Assembly: GCA_027533395.1 (NCBI GenBank)
Contig: JAPZUF010000005.1
Location: 101,859-165,858, forward strand
Reading direction: 5' to 3'
From: Cyclobacteriaceae bacterium
Lineage (GTDB): Bacteria; Bacteroidota; Bacteroidia; Cytophagales; Cyclobacteriaceae
DNA: 64,000 bases
Position numbers and translations under genes: made by a program. Under the pieces are notes generated by a model. It saw only the letters and a list, made by a program, of their open reading frames with translations. It did not search any database and had not been told where the DNA came from. Shown here one piece after another: positions 26,489 through 35,100 of this stretch. Every line of letters starts with the position of its first letter. The first letter of the stretch is position 1.

Positions 26489-27109
26489 TTAGATCTGAAA
26501 TTGTTTTTTTAGTTTATCGTATAGTTTTCTTCCTTTATCGGTAACGATACCGTATATGAAATGCTCGAATAAATGCGCTTGTACCTGGCTTAGTTCAAAC
26601 TGATCTTTGGGAAATAACTCTGGGTTGAAAGCCATTTCCAAAATCTGCAAACGCAAGATGGCCAACATTTCAGGTTGGATATCTTCTCTAAAATAACCTT
26701 CGCGTATGCCTTGTTTTAAATTGCGTACGACAGATTCGCGAATCGTGTTTTCTCTAAAATCTATCCATACACTCCATGCGCGAGGTTGAAATTTCTGCAA
26801 ATCAAAAATCAAGGTTGGATTGGTCTCTGCCATTTGCTTTTTCATCACCAACGATATTTTCACCAACTCATCAATGGCATTTTCTGCAGTGGCTTCAATC
26901 GACTCATATTCTTCTTGGTCGCACTTTAAGGCAGAAAAACAAACTTCTGTTACCAAATCTTCTTTATCGGCAAAATGCTGGTACAATGTTTTTTTTGATA
27001 CACCTACATGGCGGGCGATATCATCCATCGAAATACTTCGTGTGCCATAACGGGTAAGTAAAGCTTCCGAACTTTTTAAAATTTTCTCTTTTACACCTAT
27101 TTCTTCCAT
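26489..27109 (-). CDS. TetR-family transcriptional repressor
   Basis: 206 residues. HTH at about 20-50: RSISMDDIARHVGVSKKTLYQHFADKED, the TetR consensus. The C-terminal helical ligand domain is not assignable. As first gene of the efflux operon it probably represses its own operon; two dyads immediately upstream are the likely operator. Confidence 0.93.
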   Translation of the reverse strand: MEEIGVKEKILKSSEALLTRYGTRSISMDDIARHVGVSKKTLYQHFADKEDLVTEVCFSALKCDQEEYESIEATAENAIDELVKISLVMKKQMAETNPTLIFDLQKFQPRAWSVWIDFRENTIRESVVRNLKQGIREGYFREDIQPEMLAILRLQILEMAFNPELFPKDQFELSQVQAHLFEHFIYGIVTDKGRKLYDKLKKQFQI

Positions 27110-27122
27110 GTCGCAAAACTCA

Positions 27123-27150
27123 GGAAACTTTTGGAGTTATCAAAGTTTCC
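27123..27150. promoter_or_regulatory. Probable TetR operator (9-bp dyad)
   Basis: GGAAACTTT (27123-27131) and AAAGTTTCC (27142-27150) form a perfect dyad 10 bases apart, 13 bases upstream of the tetR start. A second perfect dyad, TAACGC-CAAA-GCGTTA, lies at 27162-27177. Both overlap the promoter, fitting autorepression. Confidence 0.6.
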
Positions 27151-27171
27151 AACGTTTCCCTTAACGCCAAA
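27141..27171 (-). promoter_or_regulatory. Efflux operon promoter
   Basis: On the minus strand TTTG (27171-27168), a 19-base spacer, then AAACTTTG (27148-27141), seven of eight bases matching TAnnTTTG. The -7 lies in the 9-bp dyad and the -33 in the second dyad, so repressor binding would block both. Confidence 0.6.
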
Positions 27172-27231
27172 GCGTTACAATGGTTGTAGATTTTTGATAA
27201 TTTTTTTGTGAAATGTGTGTGAAGTCGCTTT

Positions 27232-27588
27232 TTAAGGCTTTAAATCGTTATCGGAAGCGGTCGAAGATTTTTCTTCCCACTTGCACCATTTTTCTTTCAA
27301 TCGGTTTTTAAAGTGTTGGCGTTCTTCGGGTGTCATGCTTTCATAACGTTGAAACATTTTCTTTTTCCATCGCCAGTTTTTTCCTTTACCACCACCTGTT
27401 TTACCACCAAAACCAAATAGAATTTTAGCTAACAACAATAATCCAAAAGTTTCCAGAAGGGTTAAGGTTGTTAAGCCAAATATTTTTGGCATTAACCAGT
27501 TCCATAAATATTGTGTTACAAATCCTAATGCAAACACAAAGACTATCCCTAACAGGACAAACAAAATAAACTTTACACCCTTATTCAT
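27232..27588 (-). CDS. Small membrane protein paired with ECF sigma factor
   Basis: 118 residues. Two hydrophobic segments (FILFVLLGIVFVFALGFVTQYLW and TLLETFGLLLLAKILFGF) are followed by a basic stretch and a helix MTPEERQHFKNRLKEKW, similar to the C-terminus of zinc-resistance or Spy-type partners. It lies 28 bases after the sigma factor gene and is likely co-expressed. It could be an unusual anti-sigma partner or a target of that sigma; function unknown. Confidence 0.6.
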   Translation of the reverse strand: MNKGVKFILFVLLGIVFVFALGFVTQYLWNWLMPKIFGLTTLTLLETFGLLLLAKILFGFGGKTGGGKGKNWRWKKKMFQRYESMTPEERQHFKNRLKEKWCKWEEKSSTASDNDLKP

Positions 27589-27616
27589 ATCAATTTCTTT
27601 TTAGTCATGATTACTC

Positions 27617-28171
27617 TTATAATTCATCATATAGTTTCTGTAGTTTTTTTCGAAGTGCGAGTATGGCGTATCGCTTGCGCGCCAACAATGTGTTTATGGA
27701 AATACCTGTTGCTTCAGCTATCTCGCGAAAACTTTTTTCTTCTAATTCATTTTGCACAAATATTTCGCGCTGTTCAGAAGGCAACTCTTCCAATGCATCC
27801 ATAATTGTTTCCCAGAGTAAATCTCGGAAGTAGCGATCTTCCGGTGTGTTGCCTAAATCGGGTAAAATATCTTGCAAAGAAAGTGGCACATCGTCTTCCA
27901 TGCCGCTTATGCTTTCTAAATCGGCACGTTGCGGACGGGCGCTGTCTCTTCTGTATCGATCGATAATTTTATTTCTGGCTACTGCATACAACCACGAGGT
28001 AGCCCTATCCAGCGACTCGGTAGTTTGATAACCAGCAACAAACTGATAGAACACATCCTGCAGAATGTCTTCTGCTTCTTCTACAGAAGATACGCGGTTA
28101 CGGATAAACTGTAACAGCTTACCGCGCTCTTTTAAAAAAGTATCTTGTTGCGCCTGCATGAGTACATCCAT
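27617..28171 (-). CDS. ECF-type RNA polymerase sigma factor
   Basis: 184 residues, sigma-70 regions 2 and 4. Region 2 is visible in AEDILQDVFYQFVAGYQ and TSWLYAVARNKIIDRYRRD; region 4 in LPSEQREIFVQNELEEKSFREIAEATGISINTLLARKRYA, the DNA-binding helices. No typical FecR or zinc anti-sigma follows, only the 118-residue membrane protein. An internal ATG at codon 5 is an alternative start. Confidence 0.92.
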   Translation of the reverse strand: MDVLMQAQQDTFLKERGKLLQFIRNRVSSVEEAEDILQDVFYQFVAGYQTTESLDRATSWLYAVARNKIIDRYRRDSARPQRADLESISGMEDDVPLSLQDILPDLGNTPEDRYFRDLLWETIMDALEELPSEQREIFVQNELEEKSFREIAEATGISINTLLARKRYAILALRKKLQKLYDEL

Positions 28172-28289
28172 AAACCAAATGCTTACTGGGTAAGTCGCAG
28201 GTGGTTTAATCTTATTGTAACAAAGTTGAGGTTTTTTTCTTTCGCTTTATAAGTAGGATGGTAATACAAATGCTTTCTTAACTTTGGTT

Positions 28290-29105
28290 ATGCACAATGG
28301 ATTGTTTCAATTCGAGCACGCTGCCCTGGCTTATCATGTTTGGGGTACAGGTAATAAAATACTTGTGTTTTTTCATGGCTATGGACAACATGGCAAGGTG
28401 TTCGAAGCGAAGGCAAAAGAATTAGGCGAAGATTATCAATGTATTTTAATTGATTTGTTTTTTCATGGAGATAGTCAATGGCATGCCGATGAGACTGTGC
28501 TAACTCCTGCCTTTTGGCAAAAACTGTGGGAGAGTTTTCTGAACCACCTGAAAATAGAGCAATACGAAGTGGCAGCTTTTAGTTTAGGTGGTCGTTTTGC
28601 TTTGGCCTGTGTGCATATGCATCCACAGCGTGTTCTTCGCTTGCATTTGTTAGCGCCCGATGGTATAAAAACAAATTTCTGGTACAATCTGGCAACGTAT
28701 CCCTACCCTCTGCGAAAGTTATTTAAGAGCATGATTGTGCATCCTAGTCGATTTTTTCGCCTGGCCAAATGGCTTAACCAATTAAAATTAGTAGATAAAG
28801 GATTGCTTCGTTTTGCTGAAAGTCAGATGCGCACACATGAAATGCGAGCGCGGGTTTATTATACGTGGGTAGTTTTTAGAAAAATGCAGTTTGATACCCA
28901 ACAATCGATTGCCTTAATTTTAAAACACGAAATACCGCTCACAATTACACTAGGGAAATACGATAAGGTAATTGCGGTAGAACATATAAAACCTTTCATC
29001 AAACAAGTGCCACAAGCAAAATTAATTGTGATCGAAACAGGGCATAATGGCATTATTAAAGCCTGGCATCCGAAACTTGCTGATAACATGGTAAAAGGTG
29101 AATAA
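28290..29105 (+). CDS. Alpha/beta hydrolase
   Basis: 271-residue fold with the oxyanion loop FFHGYGQHGKVFE, nucleophile elbow AFSLGGR (Ser) and a C-terminal ETGHNGI His; the acid is probably in GKYDKVI. The ATG at 28290 is used, since the TTG two codons earlier falls in a TAACTTTG element (28279-28286) that matches a -7 box. If that element is active, the transcript would be nearly leaderless. Substrate unknown. Confidence 0.85.
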   Translation: MHNGLFQFEHAALAYHVWGTGNKILVFFHGYGQHGKVFEAKAKELGEDYQCILIDLFFHGDSQWHADETVLTPAFWQKLWESFLNHLKIEQYEVAAFSLGGRFALACVHMHPQRVLRLHLLAPDGIKTNFWYNLATYPYPLRKLFKSMIVHPSRFFRLAKWLNQLKLVDKGLLRFAESQMRTHEMRARVYYTWVVFRKMQFDTQQSIALILKHEIPLTITLGKYDKVIAVEHIKPFIKQVPQAKLIVIETGHNGIIKAWHPKLADNMVKGE

Positions 29106-29130
29106 AAGCCTAAATTTTAAAAGGCTTTCT
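29105..29130 (+). terminator. Weak terminator after the hydrolase
   Basis: AAAGCCT pairs with AGGCTTT (7 bp, 10-base AT loop) followed by TTTCT. Probably limits read-through into purL; a TACTTTTG -7 match at 29144-29151 may give purL its own promoter. Confidence 0.45.
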
Positions 29131-29168
29131 AATGGGTAAATCTTACTTTTGCGAACAATTTCTACACC

Positions 29169-32100
29169 ATGGTTGCATTCTTCCGCCACTTTCAAGGCTA
29201 CGTTTACGCAGTTGGTACGGCTGCCCCTCTTCAAAGTGAAACTATTAAAAAGTTAACCTGGCTTTTCGATAAGGCAGAGTTAGATATAAATCAATCACTG
29301 ATTGGCGATTGGGTTGGTCCACGAAAAGAGATGGTAACACCTTGGAGCACAAACGCAACAGAAATTACCCAAAACATGGGCATTAGTGGCATAGAACGCA
29401 TCGAACTTTTTTATCCTTTAACAGCTTCTACACATTTCGATAGAATGCTGCAACAAAAATACAATGGGCTGAATCAAGATGTATTTACTATCCAACATAC
29501 TCCGGAAGAAGTTGTTGCTGTACATGATATAAAAGCCTACAGCGAAAAAGAAGGGTTGGCGCTAAGCGATGAAGAAATAAATTATTTAAATGCCGTTAGC
29601 AAAGAACTTAAGCGACCACTAACGGATAGCGAAGTGTTTGGTTTCTCTCAGGTTAACTCTGAACATTGCCGACACAAAATATTTAACGGTACTTTTATCA
29701 TTGATGGAATAGAAAAACCAACCACGCTTTTTAAGCTGATTAAAAAAACATCTCAAGAAAATCACAATTTCATCGTTTCAGCATATAAAGATAACGTTGC
29801 TTTTATTAAAGGACCAACCATTGAACAATTCTCACCGGCCTCACCAGACAAACCGGATTTCTTTCAATTAAAATCAATTGAAAGCGTAATCTCATTAAAA
29901 GCAGAAACACATAACTTCCCCACAACAGTCGAACCTTTTAACGGTGCAGCTACTGGCTCCGGTGGTGAAATCCGCGATCGCTTAGCAGGCGGAAAAGGCT
30001 CTATTCCTTTAGCCGGAACAGCAGTGTACATGACAAGCTACAGCCGATTACAAAAAGACAGAGCTTGGGAAATTCCTTTTCAACCCAGACCATGGTTGTA
30101 CCAAAGTCCTTCTGATATTTTAATTAAAGCTTCTGATGGCGCATCCGACTTCGGAAATAAATTCGGACAACCCTTAATCAACGGAAGTGTATTAACCTTC
30201 GAATATGTTGAAGAAGATAAAAGTTTTGGTTTCGATAAAGTAATCATGCTCGCAGGTGGTATTGGCTACACGAAACAAGAAGATAGCCAGAAGGAACATG
30301 TGCAAGCTGGAGATCAGATTGTTTTATTAGGAGGAGATAACTACCGCATTGGCATGGGAGGCGGAGCCGTATCTTCTGTAAACACCGGTGAGTTTGGTAA
30401 TGCCATTGAGTTAAATGCCATTCAACGGTCTAATCCTGAAATGCAAAAGCGCGTTATGAACGCTATACGCGGATTAGCAGAGATGGATAAAAATCCAATT
30501 GTTTCCATACACGACCACGGTGCAGGTGGGCATTTCAATTGTTTATCAGAATTATTAGAAGAAACAGGTGGAAGAATTTATACGGATAACTTACCCAAAG
30601 GCGACCCAACTCTTTCTGAAAGAGAAATGTTGAGCAACGAATCGCAGGAGCGGATGGGCTTAGCCATGAAAAAGGAAGACTTAAATCTGCTTAAACGTGT
30701 AGCCGAACGTGAGCGCGCTCCTTTCTATGCAATTGGTGAAGCTACAGGAGATAAGCGACTAACTTTCGCGAAGAAAAATGCGGATTTAAAACCAATCGAC
30801 TTCGAAGTAAAGCATTTGTTAGGTTCATCGCCTAAAACCATTCTTACCGATCAGACAAATTCAACTCAATTTCAACCTTTATCTTACCATCCGCAAGAGT
30901 GGGCAAACTACCTTAATCAGGTTTTACAACTTGAGGCAGTAGCTTGTAAAGATTGGCTTACCAATAAAGTTGACCGCTCTGTTACAGGAAGAGTAGCCAC
31001 ACAACAAACAACCGGAGCCATCCAATTACCTTTAAATAACGTTGGGGTAATGGCTTTGGATTTTAATAGCTTCAAAGGTATTGCCACCGCTAACGGTCAC
31101 GCTCCTGCTGTTGCCTTGATCAACGCAGAAGCAGGCAGCAGAATAGCCATTGCCAAAGCCTTAACCAATATTGTGTTCGCTCCGTTAAGCCACGGTTTAA
31201 AAGGTGTATCATTGAGTGCCAATTGGATGTGGCCCGCTAAACAACGCGGAGAAAACGCCCGACTATATGCAGCTGTTGAAGCCGTGAGCGAAACGGCCAT
31301 ACAACTTGGAATTAATATTCCTACCGGAAAAGATTCTTTATCGATGTCACAAAAATATCCGGATGGAAAAGTGGTGTTATCGCCCGGCACTGTAATCATA
31401 TCTGCTGTAGCAGAAGTGAGTGATGTTCGTAAAACAATAAGTCCTGCGTTAGAACCAATAGAGAACACTGCTATTCTGTATATAGATTTTTCATCGTTCG
31501 AGAAACAAGTAGGAGGTTCTTCCTTAGCACAAGTTTTAGGTCAGTTGGGTAGTGCCTCTCCGGATATCGCAGACTTTTCGTATTTCAAAAAATGTTTTGA
31601 TGCCGTGCAGCATGCTATTACCAACGAATGGGTATATGCAGGGCACGATATTTCATCGGGTGGTTTAATCACTTCTTTACTTGAAATGTGTTTTCCAACG
31701 CCTAACATCGGATTACACATCACAACAGCAGAAAAAGACCTTACAAAATTTTTATTCAGCGAAAATCCTGGTGTGTTGCTACAGGTTAAAGACAATCGTT
31801 TAGCAACTTACTTAACATCACTGAACATCGTTTACTCAACTATTGCTACTATCACAACTGAGCGTACTGTAAAAGTAAATGATGATACCATTGACATCGA
31901 CCGCGCACGTGATACTTGGTTTATTACTTCTTATTTATTCGACCAACAGCAACGCAGTGCCATCCATGCCGAGCAACGTTTTGAAAAGTATAAAAACCAA
32001 CCTTTACACTACCAATTTCCAACGTTCTTTACAGGTAAATGGGCTGATGTAAACATTAATCCACATCGAACACAACGTTCGGGTATAGTAGCGGCCATCA

Positions 32101-32840
32101 TCCGCGAGAAAGGTTCTAATGGAGAGAGAGAAATGGCTTATGCTCTGCATACTGCCGGCTTCGATGTTAAAGATGTACACATGACAGACCTCATCAGCGG
32201 ACGCGAAACATTAGAGGATGTACAGATGATTGCTTTCGTAGGTGGTTTCTCTAACTCTGATGTATTGGGCTCTGCCAAAGGATGGGCAGGTGCTTTTATG
32301 TATAATGAAAAAGCAAAACAAGCCTTAGAAAATTTTTATACCCGTCCCGATACGTTGAGTTTAGGCGTATGTAATGGTTGCCAATTGATGATGGAATTAG
32401 GGCTACTTTATCCTGAGTTAAAAGAACACCATCCACGCATGCACCATAATGGTTCTGGTCGTTACGAGAGTGCATTTGTGAGCATCACCATTCCGCAAAA
32501 TAACTCCGTTATGTTTAGCAATTTGGTAGGCACACAAATGGGTGTGTGGCTTGCGCACGGAGAAGGACGATTTGTATTGCCAGACTATAGTGCTTATCAG
32601 CAAGCGGCTACTTTTGCTTACCATCAATATCCGGGCAACCCTAACGATTCGGATTTTGCAACGGCAGCTTTGTGTTCGCACGATGGCAGGCATTTAGCGA
32701 TTATGCCGCATATAGAGCGATCGTTATTTGCGTGGAACTGGCCACACTATCCGGCAGGTAAAACCCAACACGACTACTCTCCGTGGTTGCATGCCTTCAT
32801 CAATGCGTTTGAGTGGGTGAAGCAGCACCCTAGGGAATAA
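29169..32840 (+). CDS. purL: Phosphoribosylformylglycinamidine synthase (single-chain)
   Basis: 1223 residues: the large single-chain FGAM synthase that converts FGAR to FGAM in purine synthesis using glutamine and ATP. Order: N-terminal domain, FGFSQVNSEHCRHK motif (about 155), ATP-binding domains with ETHNFPTTVEPFNGAATGSG, a second synthase half (AVSETAIQLGINIPTGKDSLS) and a C-terminal glutaminase with catalytic Cys in LGVCNGCQLM near residue 1068. The family is usually about 1230-1300, so the protein is complete. Transcribed alone. Confidence 0.97.
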   Translation: MVAFFRHFQGYVYAVGTAAPLQSETIKKLTWLFDKAELDINQSLIGDWVGPRKEMVTPWSTNATEITQNMGISGIERIELFYPLTASTHFDRMLQQKYNGLNQDVFTIQHTPEEVVAVHDIKAYSEKEGLALSDEEINYLNAVSKELKRPLTDSEVFGFSQVNSEHCRHKIFNGTFIIDGIEKPTTLFKLIKKTSQENHNFIVSAYKDNVAFIKGPTIEQFSPASPDKPDFFQLKSIESVISLKAETHNFPTTVEPFNGAATGSGGEIRDRLAGGKGSIPLAGTAVYMTSYSRLQKDRAWEIPFQPRPWLYQSPSDILIKASDGASDFGNKFGQPLINGSVLTFEYVEEDKSFGFDKVIMLAGGIGYTKQEDSQKEHVQAGDQIVLLGGDNYRIGMGGGAVSSVNTGEFGNAIELNAIQRSNPEMQKRVMNAIRGLAEMDKNPIVSIHDHGAGGHFNCLSELLEETGGRIYTDNLPKGDPTLSEREMLSNESQERMGLAMKKEDLNLLKRVAERERAPFYAIGEATGDKRLTFAKKNADLKPIDFEVKHLLGSSPKTILTDQTNSTQFQPLSYHPQEWANYLNQVLQLEAVACKDWLTNKVDRSVTGRVATQQTTGAIQLPLNNVGVMALDFNSFKGIATANGHAPAVALINAEAGSRIAIAKALTNIVFAPLSHGLKGVSLSANWMWPAKQRGENARLYAAVEAVSETAIQLGINIPTGKDSLSMSQKYPDGKVVLSPGTVIISAVAEVSDVRKTISPALEPIENTAILYIDFSSFEKQVGGSSLAQVLGQLGSASPDIADFSYFKKCFDAVQHAITNEWVYAGHDISSGGLITSLLEMCFPTPNIGLHITTAEKDLTKFLFSENPGVLLQVKDNRLATYLTSLNIVYSTIATITTERTVKVNDDTIDIDRARDTWFITSYLFDQQQRSAIHAEQRFEKYKNQPLHYQFPTFFTGKWADVNINPHRTQRSGIVAAIIREKGSNGEREMAYALHTAGFDVKDVHMTDLISGRETLEDVQMIAFVGGFSNSDVLGSAKGWAGAFMYNEKAKQALENFYTRPDTLSLGVCNGCQLMMELGLLYPELKEHHPRMHHNGSGRYESAFVSITIPQNNSVMFSNLVGTQMGVWLAHGEGRFVLPDYSAYQQAATFAYHQYPGNPNDSDFATAALCSHDGRHLAIMPHIERSLFAWNWPHYPAGKTQHDYSPWLHAFINAFEWVKQHPRE

Positions 32841-32864
32841 TCATTGATATTAAATCAACTGACA

Positions 32865-33242
32865 TTACTTGTAATCCGGTCTTTTACGCTTGTAATAGGC
32901 CTTTTGTAGCGCTTGCTCAGCATCAGAATCATCATCGAATTGAATTGTATTTTGTGATATATAAATTCGTGCTTCCTCTAACGTTCCGGCTATAAAAGCA
33001 TGACCATCTTCGTATGCAATTGCGAAATCATATAATGGTTTTTCAGGTTGATGTGTAGCTACCACTTGCCACCATTCACAAGGGAATTCTTTTAATTCTA
33101 CTTTTGCTTTTTCGCACGCAGCTTCGAAAGGAAGTGAAGCTAAGTTGAATACTTTTAAAATCTGCTGCTTCTGTAAATCAGAAATCGCATCGAAATTATC
33201 TGAACGAACGAAGATGTGGTTTTGGAAGTGAAATTCAGTCAT
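32865..33242 (-). CDS. Hypothetical protein (125 aa)
   Basis: Starts at the ATG at 33242 (the earlier TTG is not used). Soluble and acidic, with WWQVVATHQPEKPLYDFAIA; no signal peptide and no recognised family. It converges on purL. It marks the last gene of ordinary composition before the AT-rich island. Confidence 0.5.
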   Translation of the reverse strand: MTEFHFQNHIFVRSDNFDAISDLQKQQILKVFNLASLPFEAACEKAKVELKEFPCEWWQVVATHQPEKPLYDFAIAYEDGHAFIAGTLEEARIYISQNTIQFDDDSDAEQALQKAYYKRKRPDYK

Positions 33243-33491
33243 AAAAAACAAAACATGAAAATAAATAATTAAAAATAGATCAATTCAGCTTGAACTATTT
33301 GGGATAAACTGTGAACTTTTGGAAAGACATTCAATTATTAGCACTATTTATTTACTATTATGGAGTAAAGACTGCGGTTAAGCCTAAAGAAAATTGTATA
33401 ATAATTTATTCTATGTTAATTTAGTTTTAATTAAATACCTTTAAGGTTGTGCAATAAAACCATTTGATTACTCTATTTATTTATAGCCCTT
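33243..33491. other. Intergenic region at the left edge of the island
   Basis: About 250 bases of very AT-rich DNA, with no gene of convincing size. It must hold the dnd promoter; TTTG at about 33466 lies near the start but no clean -7 element can be assigned. I see no integrase remnant and no copy of the tRNA-Leu 3' end that could serve as an attachment site. Confidence 0.4.
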
Positions 33492-34802
33492 ATGTTAAAC
33501 CTTAGTCATTTAGAACATGAAATTATCGACCAATATTTGTACGATGAAAACCCTTCAAGACCTTGGATAGTAGGATTTAGTGGAGGAAAAGACTCTACAT
33601 TACTCCTACAAATTGTATGGAACTCGTTAAAGAAAATCGAACCAGCTCTTAGAACCAGAAGTATCTACATAGTTTGTAACGATACGCTAGTGGAGAACCC
33701 TAGAATTGTAAAGTTTATTCAAAAAACACTGGATAAAATACAAGTTGCCGCACTTGATCAAGAACTACCAATCATAGTAGAACAAACTATACCAAAGTTA
33801 AATGATAGTTTTTGGGTACGATTAATAGGCTTAGGATACCCTGCTCCAAATAAGTTTTATAGATGGTGTACTGAAAGGCTAAAAATAAATCCCACGACTC
33901 GCCTTATTAAAGAAAAAATTAGTGAAAACGGTGAGGCAATCATTTTATTGGGAACAAGAAGTGATGAAAGTTCCAACAGGGCTGCATCCATTAAACGACA
34001 CGAAGTAAAGGGGCAAAGGCTAAGAAAACATCCTTTACCAAACGCTTATGTATATACTCCCATAAAAGACATTTCAACAAATGAACTTTGGCAATATCTT
34101 AATCAAGTACCACCACCATGGGGAGGGACACACAAAGAACTGGTTACATTATATAGAAATGCAAATAGCGGAGATTGTCCGTTAGTCATCGATGATTCTA
34201 CGCCAAGTTGTGGGAATAGCAGATTTGGCTGTTGGGTTTGCACTGTAGTAAATAAGGATAAATCCATGGAAGGATTGATTGATAATGGAGAAGAGTGGAT
34301 GCAACCTTTGGCAGACATCAGAAACTTTTTGATTGAAACACGAGATAACCCAGAAGTTTGGCGTGAAAAAAGAAGAAGGAGTGGCGAAATCTCAGATAAT
34401 TTATGGGGACCTTACAAGTTCGAAACAAGAGTTGAAATATTAAAAAGAATTCTAAAAGCACAAAAAGTAATTGAACAAACAGAAGGGATAGAACTAATTA
34501 CTCATCAAGAAATGGTTTTGATTCAATACCACTGGTTTCGAGACTGTTTCTTTAAGACCAAAGTTTCTGATATCTACAACCGCATATTTAAAACTCAAAT
34601 TGATATGAGCAAGCATGACGAAAAATTCAAGCAGGAAGAAGAACTGCTAAAAAAATCTTGTAAAGAAGAACCAAAAGATGTACAACTTATTCAAGATTTA
34701 TTGGCCTTGCAAAAAACCAAAACACTAATGATTAAGAAAAGAGGTTTGCAAGCAGATATTGATAATAGACTTAATCAATATTTAAAAGAACTAAAATCAT
34801 AA
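33492..34802 (+). CDS. dndC: DNA phosphorothioation protein DndC
   Basis: 436 residues with the PAPS-reductase-like ATP pyrophosphatase fold of DndC. The PP-loop is FSGGKDSTLLL (about residue 30), and the Cys cluster sits in FYRWCTERLK and CGNSRFGCWVCTVV, matching the 4Fe-4S site. DndC activates the phosphate and takes part in swapping a non-bridging oxygen of the DNA backbone for sulfur. The reading frame is intact, unlike its partners. It is the first gene of the operon. Confidence 0.93.
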   Translation: MLNLSHLEHEIIDQYLYDENPSRPWIVGFSGGKDSTLLLQIVWNSLKKIEPALRTRSIYIVCNDTLVENPRIVKFIQKTLDKIQVAALDQELPIIVEQTIPKLNDSFWVRLIGLGYPAPNKFYRWCTERLKINPTTRLIKEKISENGEAIILLGTRSDESSNRAASIKRHEVKGQRLRKHPLPNAYVYTPIKDISTNELWQYLNQVPPPWGGTHKELVTLYRNANSGDCPLVIDDSTPSCGNSRFGCWVCTVVNKDKSMEGLIDNGEEWMQPLADIRNFLIETRDNPEVWREKRRRSGEISDNLWGPYKFETRVEILKRILKAQKVIEQTEGIELITHQEMVLIQYHWFRDCFFKTKVSDIYNRIFKTQIDMSKHDEKFKQEEELLKKSCKEEPKDVQLIQDLLALQKTKTLMIKKRGLQADIDNRLNQYLKELKS

Positions 34803-34803
34803 T

Positions 34804-35100
34804 ATGAATTCCGATTTTGAACTGGTTGATTCTGGCTGTTTAATGCTTGAAACGAAATTAGGTCGATGGATTATTGAACATCCTAAAAATGGATATTTAG
34901 AAACTACATCTAAAAAATGGGATATAATCATTGAACATCCAGATGAACCACACAGAAAGCCGCTTAAGTTTATGGGATCATTCAAAAATAAACGACAAGC
35001 AATAAATGAAGTAAAGCAAAAGATAAATCAGGGAATCGGATACTTTAATGCTATTCCTAACGAAAATGAATTCTACAATTCAGACTACTCTCAAAAATGA
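34804..35100 (+). CDS. Hypothetical protein inside the dnd operon
   Basis: 98 residues between dndC and dndD, one base after the dndC stop and overlapping dndD by four bases (ATGA), so translation is coupled. It contains two similar segments, GRWIIEHPKNG and WDIIIEHPDEP, suggesting a small internal repeat. I recognise no family. Being embedded in a Dnd operon it may be an accessory of phosphorothioation. Confidence 0.7.
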   Translation: MNSDFELVDSGCLMLETKLGRWIIEHPKNGYLETTSKKWDIIIEHPDEPHRKPLKFMGSFKNKRQAINEVKQKINQGIGYFNAIPNENEFYNSDYSQK

